Part shown: piece after piece, positions 8,595-17,219 of the stretch
Layout of the letters: every line of letters starts with the position of its first letter
Numbering within the stretch: the stretch's first letter is position 1
Source of the DNA: Microvirga pakistanensis
GTDB taxonomy: Bacteria; Pseudomonadota; Alphaproteobacteria; Rhizobiales; Beijerinckiaceae
Assembly: GCF_004458765.1 (NCBI RefSeq)
Contig: NZ_SPJX01000710.1
Coordinates: 310,001-374,000, forward strand
Length of the DNA: 64,000 bases
Direction: 5' to 3'
The notes under the pieces: model-generated
What the model was told of the DNA's origin: nothing
What the model saw: only the letters and a program-made list of their open reading frames with translations
Databases searched by the model: none
Program-made: the position numbers and the translations under genes

Positions 8595-8616
8595 TTCTCC
8601 ACCGGATGTCCTCATC

Positions 8617-9576
8617 GTGCAGCAGAGCCATCGCCCCCGCAGCCTTCTCTCGCGTCTTTCGGAGACGCTGATGGTGGGCGTGGTACGCGGCGTGTTCGCC
8701 TTCGCATGGGCTATCGGCCCCGAGCGCTCCGGCGCGGTCGGGGCCGCCCTGGCCCGCACGATCGGACCGCTCCTGAAGGCGCACCGCACCGCGCTCGCCA
8801 ATATCCGGGCCGCCTATCCCGACAAGTCCGAAGCCGAGGTGAAGGCGCTCGCGCGCGCCGCCTGGGACAATCTCGGCCGTACGGGCGGGGAATATCCCCA
8901 TTTGGGCCAGTTGTTCGATTTCGATCCCGACAGCCCCGTGCCGGGCCGGACCGAGGTCGACGGCATCGAGCACTTCCTCGCGCTTCGGGACGATGGAAGG
9001 CCTGGCATCGTCTTCTCCGCCCATCTCGCCAATTGGGAGCTGCCCGCCATCTGCGCCGCGCGCTTCGGGCTCGACACCACGGCGGTGTTCCGCGCGCCCA
9101 ACGACCCGGCCGTCGCCCGCGTCGTTCACGAGGTCCGCAGCGAAACCATGGGCAATCTGGAGGCCGCCCGCCAGGGCGCCGCCTTCGCCATGCAGGGGGC
9201 GCTGGAGAAGGGCGGGCACCTGGGCATGCTCATCGACCAGCACTTCACCCGAGGCGTGATCGTGACCTTCATGGGCCGCCCGGCCCTGGTGAACCCGATT
9301 CTCGGCAAGTTCGCCCGCCGCTTCGACTGCCCGGTCCATGGGGTGCGCGTCATCCGCCTGCCGGGCCACCGCTTCCGCCTCCAGCTCACGCCGCCCCTCG
9401 ACCTGCCGCGCGATCCCGATGGGCAGGTGAATGTCCAGGGCGCAATGCAGGCCATGACCTCGGTGGTGGAAGCCTGGGTCCGGGAGTACCCGGAGCAATG
9501 GCTCTGGATGCACCGCCGCTGGCGGGTTCCCGCCAAAACCGGCACCGACGTTCAAGGTAAAGTGAGTTCCCATTGA
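8617..9576 (+). CDS. lpxXL: Very-long-chain lipid A acyltransferase LpxXL
   Basis: A 319-residue member of the HtrB/LpxL lauroyltransferase family. The HX4E catalytic motif is SAHLANWELPA near residue 136, and an N-terminal hydrophobic anchor is present. As last gene of the acpXL cluster it should move the very-long-chain acyl group from AcpXL to the lipid A precursor at the inner membrane. The frame begins with GTG at 8617. An ATG at 8671, preceded by ggag, is an alternative start and would drop 18 residues. Confidence 0.92.
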   Translation: MQQSHRPRSLLSRLSETLMVGVVRGVFAFAWAIGPERSGAVGAALARTIGPLLKAHRTALANIRAAYPDKSEAEVKALARAAWDNLGRTGGEYPHLGQLFDFDPDSPVPGRTEVDGIEHFLALRDDGRPGIVFSAHLANWELPAICAARFGLDTTAVFRAPNDPAVARVVHEVRSETMGNLEAARQGAAFAMQGALEKGGHLGMLIDQHFTRGVIVTFMGRPALVNPILGKFARRFDCPVHGVRVIRLPGHRFRLQLTPPLDLPRDPDGQVNVQGAMQAMTSVVEAWVREYPEQWLWMHRRWRVPAKTGTDVQGKVSSH

Positions 9577-9605
9577 ACCGGCCTTGGTGTTTCATGGCGG
9601 GCATC

Positions 9606-10343
9606 ATGGCGTCTCGATTGAAACTCTTTTTGGCGGCTGCCGGCTTGGCCGTCCTTCTCCAGCCTGCCTTCGCGGAACCTCCGCGCGCCGTCGTGGAGCT
9701 GTTCACCAGCCAGGGCTGTTCGAACTGCCCGCCGGCGGACGCGCTGCTGGTGGAATATTCTCAGAAACCCGACATCGTGGCGCTCTCCTTCCCGGTGAAT
9801 TACTGGGATTATCTCGGCTGGAAGGACACCCTGGCTCATGCCGAGTTCACGAACCGGCAGAAGAACTATGCCCATGCCCGCAACGACCGTCAGGTCTTCA
9901 CGCCCCAGATGATCGTGAACGGGAAGAAATCCTGCATCGGGTCCGACCGGGCGCAGATCGAGAAGGCGATCCAGGCTACCGGGAAGGGCCGCTCGACCCT
10001 TCCGGTCGATGTCGCGATCGCCGAGCAGAACGGCATGGTCACGGTCTCCCTCACGGAGATGGCGGAGGTCCAGCACCGGGAGGCCGAGGTCTGGGTGCTG
10101 CCTGTCCTGCGGTTGCAGACCGTGCCCATCGAGCGCGGCGAGAACAAGGGCCGGACGGTCACCTATGCCAATGTGGTGCGGGGTCTCAAGCGCATCGGCG
10201 AATGGCGCGGCGGCCCGGCCCGCTTCGAGGTGTCGGCCGAGACCGCCCGCAGCGGCGCGGACGGCTATGTGGTGCTCCTTCAGGCCCAAGAGGGTGACAA
10301 GCCCAGCGTGATCCTGGGAGCCGCCAAGAGCCCCGGCCTCTAG
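9606..10343 (+). CDS. DUF1223 family secreted thioredoxin-like protein
   Basis: A signal peptide (MASRLKLFLAAAGLAVLLQP, cleavage after AFA) leads a domain with VELFTSQGCSNCPPADALL, the CXXC-bearing start of the DUF1223 thioredoxin-like family, and a later cis-Pro-like FTPQMIVNG. It is probably periplasmic. The molecular role of the family is not known. The ATG at 9606 gives the best signal peptide; an ATG at 9594 and a TTG at 9573 are also possible. Its TAG stop lies in the end of a CTCTAG repeat. Confidence 0.85.
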   Translation: MASRLKLFLAAAGLAVLLQPAFAEPPRAVVELFTSQGCSNCPPADALLVEYSQKPDIVALSFPVNYWDYLGWKDTLAHAEFTNRQKNYAHARNDRQVFTPQMIVNGKKSCIGSDRAQIEKAIQATGKGRSTLPVDVAIAEQNGMVTVSLTEMAEVQHREAEVWVLPVLRLQTVPIERGENKGRTVTYANVVRGLKRIGEWRGGPARFEVSAETARSGADGYVVLLQAQEGDKPSVILGAAKSPGL

Positions 10344-10436
10344 AGCTGTTTCACCTTGCGTGGAATCATCTCTCTTCTGGGGTGTGCCGCATTTTTTGCC
10401 GGCGAACCGGATCCACTTCGCCGAAAAATGCTCTAG
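10339..10436. repeat. CTCTAG-ended palindromic repeat after the DUF1223 gene
   Basis: The segment opens with ctctagagctg and closes with aaaaatgctctag. Inside, gcattttttgccggcgaacc and cgccgaaaaatgc are arms of an inverted repeat around ggatccactt. The opening ctctag includes the TAG stop of the DUF1223 gene (10341-10343). It belongs with the elements at 18014-18147, 27054, 28178 and 58453-58591, sharing the gcat/atgc arms and CTCTAG ends. Confidence 0.7.
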
Positions 10437-10462
10437 CCTTCATGAAAAGGGCGGCTGCGGTC

Positions 10463-11071
10463 CTAAAGCAGCACCACCTTGTTCGGCAGCTCGTTCGCGT
10501 TGCGCGTTCCCGGCGGCGCATGCTCGGCCAGAATGGCGCCGGCACGCCGCACGGCCCGGACGAGCCCGTCGCCCGCTTGTTCCTGGCGGATCGCAGCGAT
10601 CAGCTCGGCGACGATGTCCTGCCACACCGCCGGGCCGGCGCGGTCCGCGACCCCGATATCGGCAATGATTTCCGCATAATGCTCCGCCGCCGCCACATAG
10701 ATCAGCACCCCGGTCCGCCCCTGCGTCCGTGACAGCCCGTGGCTGACGAATTCCCTTACGGCCGCCTCGTGCGCCCGCGCCCGTTTGATGGTGCCCGGAA
10801 TCAGCGCCAGATGCAGCGGCGGCCAGGCGAACACGGCGTTCAGGCTGCAGGCCACGATCAGCTGGATCAGGAAGATCCGTGAAGGCCCGAGCTCGGTGAG
10901 CCAGATCAGAGGCCACGGCACGAGGAGCGCCAGAAAGAGGCCCAGGAGAGCGGGAAAGGCCCGATAGGCGCTGGCCTGGCGCGCGACCACCACGACGATC
11001 TCGCCCGCGGTGGCCGTCTCGGCCTCGTGGATGGCCTGCGAGATCCGGTTCTGATCGTGTTCCGATATCAT
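10463..11071 (-). CDS. TPM-domain membrane protein (short form)
   Basis: 202 residues. The N-terminal half opens with a stretch like IHEAETATAGEIVVVVA, the first strand of TPM domains, followed by two membrane segments (about residues 38-85) and the second TPM half with EHYAEIIADIGVA. TPM proteins sit in the inner membrane and are linked to envelope and photosystem repair in other organisms; here the role is unknown. It starts at the base following the stop of the larger TPM gene, so the two genes are certainly co-transcribed. Confidence 0.85.
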   Translation of the reverse strand: MISEHDQNRISQAIHEAETATAGEIVVVVARQASAYRAFPALLGLFLALLVPWPLIWLTELGPSRIFLIQLIVACSLNAVFAWPPLHLALIPGTIKRARAHEAAVREFVSHGLSRTQGRTGVLIYVAAAEHYAEIIADIGVADRAGPAVWQDIVAELIAAIRQEQAGDGLVRAVRRAGAILAEHAPPGTRNANELPNKVVLL

Positions 11072-11878
11072 CTACCAGCTCCCCGAGGCTCCGCCGCCGC
11101 CCGAGGAGCCGCCCCCACCCGAGAAGCCTCCGCCCCCGGACCAGCCGCCGCCTCCGCCTCTCGAAAAGCCGCCTCCCGTGGGAATGATCCACGGCCCCGA
11201 GCCGCGACGGCGATGGAGGCCCGGCCTGCCGCTCCCGCGCATCGCGCGGAAGAGCTGGAAGAGGATGAAGGCGATGATCAGGAAGGTGATCAGGGTGTCG
11301 ACGGCGGAGGTCTGATCCTCGCGCACGGTGGCCCGGCGCTGCCATTCCTCCGCATCGCCCGTGAGGATCGACAGGATCGCGTCGATCCCCGCATCGATGC
11401 CGCCCGCGAAGTCGCCCTGCTGGAATTGCGGGGCGATCGCGGTGGTGGTGATGACCTTCGCGAGCGCATCGGTGAGAGCGCCTTCGAGCCCGTAGCCCAC
11501 CTCGATGCGCACCTTGCGCTCAATGGGAGCGACGAGCAGCAGAACGCCGTTGTCGGTCTTCTTCTGACCGAGCTGCCAAGCCCGGAAGAGACGGTTCGCG
11601 TAATCCTCGATGCTCGTCCCTTCGAGGGAGCGGATGGTGGCCACCACCACCTGATCGGAGGTCTTGTCCTCATGGGCCTTGAGCTTCGCCTCGAGGGAGG
11701 CCCTCTCCTCGGGCTTGAGGAGGTTGGCCGCGTCGACCACGCGTCCGGTGAGGGAGGGGAAGGTCTGGGCGACGGCCGCGAGCGCGAAAACAGCAAGAAT
11801 CGCCAGAAGAAGCGCGGTAGCCTGATGCAGCCGCACCCGTCCTCCGAGACGGGAGGAAAAGGCGCCGGGCTTCGCCAT
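11072..11878 (-). CDS. TPM-domain protein with Gly-rich tail (YgcG type)
   Basis: 268 residues. A signal/anchor segment near residues 20-38 precedes the TPM domain (PSLTGRVVDAANLLKPEE to about 185). A second membrane helix near 195-210 follows, and the tail is a Gly/Ser-rich stretch (GGGFSRGGGGGWSGGGG) ending GASGSW. This is the standard YgcG/TPM layout, exposed to the periplasm with a cytoplasmic tail. It lies between lemA-like and short TPM genes, a trio seen widely in bacteria, which points to one membrane complex of unknown job. Confidence 0.88.
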   Translation of the reverse strand: MAKPGAFSSRLGGRVRLHQATALLLAILAVFALAAVAQTFPSLTGRVVDAANLLKPEERASLEAKLKAHEDKTSDQVVVATIRSLEGTSIEDYANRLFRAWQLGQKKTDNGVLLLVAPIERKVRIEVGYGLEGALTDALAKVITTTAIAPQFQQGDFAGGIDAGIDAILSILTGDAEEWQRRATVREDQTSAVDTLITFLIIAFILFQLFRAMRGSGRPGLHRRRGSGPWIIPTGGGFSRGGGGGWSGGGGFSGGGGSSGGGGASGSW

Positions 11879-11882
11879 CGGC

Positions 11883-12488
11883 TTAGAACTTGACCTCGGG
11901 CGGCCGCTCGGAGCCGGCGGTGGCCGTAAAGGTCTCCATGGGCTTGGCGTCCGGGTAGACGACCGACGCGATCCAGCGACCGGGAACGGTGCGCAGCTCC
12001 GTGTTGTAGGCCTGCACCGCCGTGATGTAGTCGCGGCGCGCCACCGCGATGCGATTCTCCGTGCCCTCCAGCTGCGATTGCAGGGCCAGGAAGTTGGCGT
12101 TGGATTTCAGTTCCGGATAGCGCTCCACCGTGGCGAGCAGGCGGCCTAGCGCTCCGGAGAGCTGGTTCTGCGCCTCCTGGAACTGGCGGAACTTGTCCGG
12201 GTCCGTGACCGTGGAGGCGTCGACCTGGACCTGCGTGGCCCGGGCCCGCGCCTCGGTGACCTGGGTGAGCACCTCGCGCTCCTGCTGGGCGAAGCCCTTC
12301 ACGGTCTCGACCAGGTTGGGGATCAGGTCGGCCCGGCGCTGATACTGGTTCTGCACCTCGCTCCAGGCCGCCTTGGCCTGCTCCTCGAGAGTCGGCACGT
12401 TGTTGATGCCGCAGGCGGAGAGGCCGAGGGCGAGAGCCATTCCGGCCAAGGCGATCCTGATCCGTGTCCCCAGGGGCGAAGCCGTCAT
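11883..12488 (-). CDS. LemA family lipoprotein
   Basis: 201 residues with a lipoprotein signal (ALGLSACGINN, the Cys being the lipid attachment site). The LemA hallmark follows: WSEVQNQYQRRADLIPNLVETV and a long helical region. The downstream ERYPELKSNANFLALQSQLEGTENRI stretch is the second LemA signature. The start at 12488 was chosen because gagagg lies 6 bases upstream; an ATG two codons earlier touches that site. First gene of the lemA-TPM-TPM unit. LemA proteins are membrane-anchored; their function is unknown. Confidence 0.9.
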   Translation of the reverse strand: MTASPLGTRIRIALAGMALALGLSACGINNVPTLEEQAKAAWSEVQNQYQRRADLIPNLVETVKGFAQQEREVLTQVTEARARATQVQVDASTVTDPDKFRQFQEAQNQLSGALGRLLATVERYPELKSNANFLALQSQLEGTENRIAVARRDYITAVQAYNTELRTVPGRWIASVVYPDAKPMETFTATAGSERPPEVKF

Positions 12489-12633
12489 GTGCATCCTCTC
12501 GCGATTGAAGCGTCCGGCACCGTCGCCGGGTTCAAGAGATGGGTCAAGCCTGGCGTTTCAACAAGGCGTTTTCCTCTGGCCGCGAAGGGGCGATTCGGGC
12601 ATGATCCGCCAGCCCTTGACCGAGGCCAATTCC

Positions 12634-13275
12634 ATGACCTTTCTGCCCGACCTGAGCACTCTGCTTGCCTATTCATTCGCCTGCTTCGTTCTGTTCATCA
12701 CGCCAGGACCGGACATGAGCCTGTTCCTGGCCAAGACCTTGTCGGGCGGGCGCAAGGCCGGAATGGCCTCGATGCTGGGCGCCATGACGGGCTGCTGCGT
12801 TCACACGCTGCTTGCGGCCTTAGGCCTCTCGGCCCTGCTGGCGGCCTCCGTTACCGCGTTCACGGTTCTGAAGATCGTGGGCGCGCTCTACCTTCTATGG
12901 ATGGCCTTCGAGGCGGTGCGCCACGGCTCGGCGCTCTCCTTGAAGGAGGACGGTCGCGTCGAGGTTTCGTTCTGGAAGACCTTCCTGATGGGCGTCGGCA
13001 TCAATCTCACGAACCCGAAGATCGTCCTGTTCTTTGTGACCTTCCTGCCGCAATTCGTCGATGCGGGCGATCCGCACGCCTCGGACAAGCTCCTGTTCCT
13101 CGGCCTCTACTTCATTGCCCTCACAGCCCCCATGGGCGCCGTGATGATCCTAGGCGCCGAGAGGCTGATCGTGCTCCTGCGCAACCATCCGAAGGTGATG
13201 CGGGGCATCGATTATTCGTTCGCGGGCCTCTTCGGCGCCTTCGCGCTCAAGATCCTGACGGCGTCGGCCCGGTAG
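12634..13275 (+). CDS. LysE/RhtB family amino-acid exporter
   Basis: 213 residues with the family start: a first membrane helix holding FVLFITPGPDMSLFLAKTLSGGRKAG, then GAMTGCCVHTLLAALGLSALL and the conserved GVGINLTNPKIVLFFVTFLPQFV. Six hydrophobic segments are visible. Such proteins export amino acids or related small molecules from the cytoplasm. The ATG at 12634 gives the usual length; an upstream ATG at 12601 is in frame. Its last 29 bases overlap the convergent membrane-protein gene. Confidence 0.9.
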   Translation: MTFLPDLSTLLAYSFACFVLFITPGPDMSLFLAKTLSGGRKAGMASMLGAMTGCCVHTLLAALGLSALLAASVTAFTVLKIVGALYLLWMAFEAVRHGSALSLKEDGRVEVSFWKTFLMGVGINLTNPKIVLFFVTFLPQFVDAGDPHASDKLLFLGLYFIALTAPMGAVMILGAERLIVLLRNHPKVMRGIDYSFAGLFGAFALKILTASAR

Positions 13276-13756
13276 GCGAAGGCGGGGGAGCGCCGCGCCC
13301 ACCCGCGTCGCGGCCCGCGATGGCCCAGTAGACGAAGCCCGCCACCGCACCGGTGAGCCCGAGGATCGCGCTCACGTGCAGCTCGGCCGGGTTGGCGACG
13401 CGCGCCGCCCCGCGCAGGATCCACGGCACGGACGCGGTGAGAACCCCGGTGGCGAGCGCGTACCAGAGGAGGCTTCGCATCTTCAGCGCCTCGCCGGTCA
13501 CGGCGATCACGAGGGGCGGCAGCACGAGCAGCGTGAACATGATGCGGCCCACAGCGAGCATGGCCTCGGCCACGATGGGGCCGGGGTCGTCGCTGGAGAA
13601 CACCGCATCCACCAGGTTCCAGAACCCGACGAACAGGGTCTCCCCCGTCAGCGTCGCCATGAGCGGATCGACCATCGAGGCGATGAAGAAGAACATGCTG
13701 CTCATGCCGATGGCGATGAGGAGCGCAAAGGGGACAAGGAGCAGCCAGCGGATCAT
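13247..13756 (-). CDS. Small membrane protein, function unknown
   Basis: 169 residues from the ATG at 13756 (MIRWLLLVPFALLIAIGMSSMF) with four likely membrane helices and a Gly/Pro-rich tail. I do not recognise the family. It overlaps the end of the upstream membrane-protein gene by 4 bases, so the two are probably translated together. Its 3' end overlaps the convergent exporter gene. The longer frame back to 13864 gives residues unlike the rest and was not used. Confidence 0.7.
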   Translation of the reverse strand: MIRWLLLVPFALLIAIGMSSMFFFIASMVDPLMATLTGETLFVGFWNLVDAVFSSDDPGPIVAEAMLAVGRIMFTLLVLPPLVIAVTGEALKMRSLLWYALATGVLTASVPWILRGAARVANPAELHVSAILGLTGAVAGFVYWAIAGRDAGGRGAPPPSPTGPTPSGS

Positions 13757-14204
13757 TCCGCCTCTATAGCATGGCCGTTTGCAGGTGTCCGCCCGATGGC
13801 AATCCGCCAGTAGATCCAGCCGCATACGGTGCCCGAGGCCGCACCACTCAACAAGGCAAGCCAATTAAAGGTGGAAAACGGTTCAGGTGGACCAGAGGTC
13901 GCCGGCAAGAACAGGAAGACAAATCCGATAGGTGCACCCGAGGTGGCATAGCGCATTGCGGACCTGAAACCCGCTCGCTGCAGGATGCTGCCTAGCACGA
14001 ACGCGATTGCTGCCAGGAGGAGAAGAGGTGCCCAGAGCAGCAAAAGGGCGAGTATTCCGAACAGCGGAATGGTTGCGAACCCGCCGCGCCCCAGATCGGC
14101 TGGCCGTCTCCCCGGACCACGAGATCAACCCACGTTAGGAAGAACATCATCAGAAAGGGAGAGGCCGCAGCCGAGGCGATCGCTCCCAGAAGCCGACGTT
14201 TCAA
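13753..14204 (-). pseudogene. Small membrane protein gene split by a frameshift
   Basis: Two reading frames join into one convincing protein. The first runs from a TTG at 14204 (LKRRLLGAIASAAASPFLMM) to GDGQPIWG near 14085. The second continues as FATIPLFGILALLLLWAPLL and runs to 13753. Adding one base near 14080-14085 would join them through WGRGGF. The product would be about 150 residues with four helices, followed directly by the small membrane gene at 13756. Either a real frameshift or a sequencing error explains this. The second half alone is open from an ATG at 14043 (96 codons). Confidence 0.6.
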
Positions 14205-14305
14205 GCAAGAGTCCCCGCGTATCCGCAACGATAGCACGTACGTTGCGACGGGGAAGAAGTCCAGTCTGATGCCGGCCGACTGAAGACGGCTGCCGGGACG
14301 GAGAT

Positions 14306-15631
14306 CTACTCCCCGTTCCCTACCGCATAGACACCTTCGGCCCCGATGCCCTGCTCGGCCATCATGCGGGCGCGGGCGCGCAGCTTCTCGGTCTCGCTCT
14401 TGAGCTGGCCGCAGGCCGCAAGGATGTCGCGGCCACGCGGGGTGCGCACCGGCGAGGCGTAGCCGGCGCGGAACACGATCTCGGAGAAGCGCTCGATCCG
14501 CTCCCAGTCCGAGCACTCGTATTTCGAGCCGGGCCAGGGGTTGAACGGGATCAGGTTGATCTTCGCCGGGATGCCCTTGAGCAGGCGCACGAGCTCGCGC
14601 GCATCGGCGTCCGAGTCGTTCACGCCTTTCAGCATCACGTATTCGAACGTGATGCGGCGCGCGTTCGACAGGCCCGGATAAGCTCGGCAGGCGTCGAGGA
14701 GCTGCTTGATGTCGTATTTGCGGTTGATCGGCACCAGCACGTCGCGCAACTCATCGCGCACGGCGTGGAGCGAGATCGCCAGCATGGTGTTGGCTTCGGC
14801 CCCGAGACGCTCCATCTGCGGCACGACGCCGGAGGTCGAGACCGTGATGCGGCGGCGCGAGAGGCCGAGGCCCTCGTTGTCCGACAGGACGCCGATGGCG
14901 GCGATCACGTTGTCGGTGTTGTAGAGCGGCTCGCCCATGCCCATGAACACGATGTTGGACACGAAGCGTCCGCCGTCGCTCGGCACGAAGGCGCCGTCCG
15001 GCGGCGTGGCGTCGGGCCAGTCGCCGATGGAATCGCGCGCCACGATGAGCTGCGCCACAATCTCGGCCGAGGTCAGGTTGCGCACCAGGCGCTGGGTGCC
15101 CGTGTGGCAGAAGGAGCAGGTCAGCGTGCAGCCGACCTGGCTCGACACGCAGAGCGTGCCGCGGTCGACCTCCGGAATGTACACGCACTCGATCTCCGCG
15201 CCCTTGTCGAGGGGGCCCGTGGAGGGCATGCGGATCAGCCACTTGCGGGTGCCGTCCTTCGAGACCTGCTCGGAGACGACCTGCGGGCGGGCAAGCGTGA
15301 AGGCGGCGGAGAGCCTGGCGCGCAGCTCCTTGCCCATGTTGGTCATTTCGGAGAAGTCTTTGGCCCCGCGGAAATAGATCCAGTGCCAGAGCTGCGCCAC
15401 GCGCATCTTGAGCTCGCGCTCGGGCACGCCGATGGCGGCCAGCGAGTCCTTCAGCTGGTCGCGGGTGAGGCCGATGAGCGACGCGCCGCCGGGGGCGGCC
15501 CCTGCCACCACGGTCGTCTCGGCCGTCTTTTCGATGGACAAAGCGGTCTGCCCCGCCGCGCGCGCGGCATCGCTCACGGCCAGGGAGGCCGCATTGGGGT
15601 TACGCTTGGCGATGTCGAGCGCCGTCGCCAT
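14306..15631 (-). CDS. rlmN: 23S rRNA/tRNA adenine-C2 methyltransferase RlmN
   Basis: A 441-residue radical SAM enzyme. The iron-sulfur motif is Cys168, Cys172 and Cys175 ([12 protein letters not shown]). The family signatures [40 protein letters not shown] and the C-terminal [12 protein letters not shown] (with the methyl-carrying Cys) are all present. It methylates A2503 of 23S rRNA and A37 of some tRNAs in the cytoplasm. The Ala-rich N-terminal 50 residues are an extension seen in related alphaproteobacteria. The ATG at 15631 fits this. Confidence 0.96.
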   Translation of the reverse strand: MATALDIAKRNPNAASLAVSDAARAAGQTALSIEKTAETTVVAGAAPGGASLIGLTRDQLKDSLAAIGVPERELKMRVAQLWHWIYFRGAKDFSEMTNMGKELRARLSAAFTLARPQVVSEQVSKDGTRKWLIRMPSTGPLDKGAEIECVYIPEVDRGTLCVSSQVGCTLTCSFCHTGTQRLVRNLTSAEIVAQLIVARDSIGDWPDATPPDGAFVPSDGGRFVSNIVFMGMGEPLYNTDNVIAAIGVLSDNEGLGLSRRRITVSTSGVVPQMERLGAEANTMLAISLHAVRDELRDVLVPINRKYDIKQLLDACRAYPGLSNARRITFEYVMLKGVNDSDADARELVRLLKGIPAKINLIPFNPWPGSKYECSDWERIERFSEIVFRAGYASPVRTPRGRDILAACGQLKSETEKLRARARMMAEQGIGAEGVYAVGNGE

Positions 15632-15701
15632 GGGAAATCACGCCTTTGTTGTTGGGAGCCGCAGCGAGCTATAACACAATTGCGCCGAAACCGTGAGCTT
15701 C

Positions 15702-15734
15702 GCAAAAGCAAAATTCCGGGCGCGAGGCCCGGAA
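15702..15734 (-). terminator. Intrinsic terminator of the IalB-like gene
   Basis: On the reverse strand ttccgggc-ctcgc-gcccggaa is a perfect 8-bp stem with a 5-base loop, followed by ttttgcttttgc. It lies 45 bases past the stop of the IalB-like gene. Confidence 0.75.
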
Positions 15735-15778
15735 AATGCTCATTCGGGGTGCGATTTGCAAGGCCCGGCGGTGCTTTT

Positions 15779-16468
15779 CTAAACCCCGCATTCCTTGCGG
15801 GCCTGCTCCAGGGCCTTGCTGAAGCCGCTCAGGGAATAGCGGTCCGTCAGGCTCGACCCGCGGGCCGATTGCATCTTCACGGTCATGGTTCCGCTGCGGG
15901 CCATGGTGGCGATGGCCTGGCTCTCCTCCGCGGGGTTCTTCAGCCAAGCGTTGGCGGCCTTGGTGATGAGCGCATAGGAGGCGTTGCCGACGGCCGCCGA
16001 AGCCAGGCCGTTCTCCTTGGCCGTGAAGCCCAGCACGAGGGCGACCTCGTTCTTCACGTTCTCGGCCGGACGGAAGGACACGAAGAGATACGCGGGATCG
16101 CGATTCAGGTTTTTCGGCAGGCGTTCCTGGGGCTGGCTGAGCGCATAGCAGATCTTCGATCGCCCGGTCTGGGCCGTGTAGACGCCCCAGTCGCCATAGG
16201 AACTCACGAGGGATGCGCCGCCCGGTCCCGTGGCCGCCTGCGCCGGCTTGGCGGCGGTTGCCGTGGCCGCGCCGGCCGCCGCTGCCGCAGGCTTTGCAGC
16301 CGCACCGGCCTTGCCGGTCGCCGGCTTCGCCTTCGAGGTGGCTGCGGCAGCAGGTTTCTGCCCCGTCGTGCGCTGGCTCTGGGCCAGAGCCGCAGGCCCG
16401 GTTCCGGTTATGAGAATGGCCGAAAGGATGCCCGCGGCAAGGCCGCGTTGGAAAGATGCTGTCGTCAT
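15779..16468 (-). CDS. Invasion-associated locus B (IalB) family protein
   Basis: 229 residues: a signal peptide to about residue 29 (ending AALAQS), an Ala/Lys/Pro-rich linker to about 80, then an IalB domain starting SSYGDWGVYTAQTGRSKICYA and ending in KALEQARKECGV with paired Cys. IalB proteins are secreted or outer-membrane associated and were first tied to erythrocyte invasion in Bartonella, but are widespread in non-pathogens, so no virulence role is implied. The gene stands alone with its own terminator. Confidence 0.85.
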   Translation of the reverse strand: MTTASFQRGLAAGILSAILITGTGPAALAQSQRTTGQKPAAAATSKAKPATGKAGAAAKPAAAAAGAATATAAKPAQAATGPGGASLVSSYGDWGVYTAQTGRSKICYALSQPQERLPKNLNRDPAYLFVSFRPAENVKNEVALVLGFTAKENGLASAAVGNASYALITKAANAWLKNPAEESQAIATMARSGTMTVKMQSARGSSLTDRYSLSGFSKALEQARKECGV

Positions 16469-16569
16469 GGGGGCGAAGAATAAGAGCGGATGGTTAAGAA
16501 GTCTTCACCATGCCGTAGCCTCAAGCCCTGTTGCTTGGCGATGCGTCGAAACGTGGCATGATCGCGGAT

Positions 16570-16600
16570 GGGCAAAATAAAAGGGCCGGAGGAGTGGCCC
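16570..16600 (-). terminator. Possible intrinsic terminator downstream of the YkvA gene
   Basis: Reverse strand gggcc-actcctcc-ggccc followed by ttttattttgccc. It lies about 150 bases past the stop of the YkvA-domain gene, with a 5-bp stem only. Confidence 0.5.
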
Positions 16601-16750
16601 ATCGAGTTACCGTTCCCAAAAGTTTTATTGTTCAAAAGGCGGACTGAAAATGTGTTCTGATGAACACAGATTATGTAAACGAAAAAATATAATGTTGCAA
16701 CAAGTCTATATTCATTTTTGCCTGAAGAAATTCCAGAGGGAATGCCTGGG
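16601..16750. other. AT-rich intergenic stretch without a gene
   Basis: About 150 bases with low GC against the neighbours (for example gaaaaaatataatgttgcaa), between the hairpin at 16570 and the YkvA gene stop. No ORF, tRNA or clear repeat was seen. It would be part of the 3' untranslated region of the YkvA transcript. Confidence 0.5.
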
Positions 16751-17140
16751 TTAATCCTGCTGCTGAAAATCTTCCCCTAGGGATTTCCTGGCTCTGGCCC
16801 GGTGCTCGTCCGTGATGGAGCTCGCGACCTGCGTGATGGCGGCGGCCAGCACGGCCGCATCATCGGCAAATCCGATCAGCGGCAGGAGGTCGCCCACCGC
16901 ATCCAGCGGCATGACGAAATATGCGATGGCGCCGAGCAGAATCAGTTTCACGCGGCTCGGCGTCTTGGGGTCCATGGCGCAGTAGAAGGCGGCCACCAGA
17001 TCCTCCGCGAAGGGGATCTTGCCCGCCACGCGCCTGAGCTTGTCCCAGAACCGGCGCTTCAGGCTCTCCTCGTCGCGGGTGGCCGCACGCATGGCGTCCA
17101 TCTCGGCCTTGGTGAAAGGCTTGATGACAGGCTCGCTCAT
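16751..17140 (-). CDS. YkvA/DUF1232 family membrane protein
   Basis: 129 residues. The DUF1232 core reads AAFYCAMDPKTPSRVKLILLGAIAYFVMPLDAVGDLLPLIGFADDAAVL, that is a TP...K...L..AY...P.D..PD pattern on a hydrophobic helix. The family is small membrane proteins of unknown role. A second DUF1232 gene lies at 38969. It is divergent from the SDR gene at 17220, and the ATG at 17140 gives the usual family length. Confidence 0.88.
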   Translation of the reverse strand: MSEPVIKPFTKAEMDAMRAATRDEESLKRRFWDKLRRVAGKIPFAEDLVAAFYCAMDPKTPSRVKLILLGAIAYFVMPLDAVGDLLPLIGFADDAAVLAAAITQVASSITDEHRARARKSLGEDFQQQD

Positions 17141-17219
17141 GCTCTTCTACTCCTCGATGGTCTAGGTGTTCGCCTGCACGAGGATCGCATAGTAGCATCC
17201 TCGAAAGAGGAGAAAACCG

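Noticed and set aside
15779-16468. Invasion role for the IalB-like protein
   Set aside because: The family is common in free-living relatives; the name alone does not support virulence.
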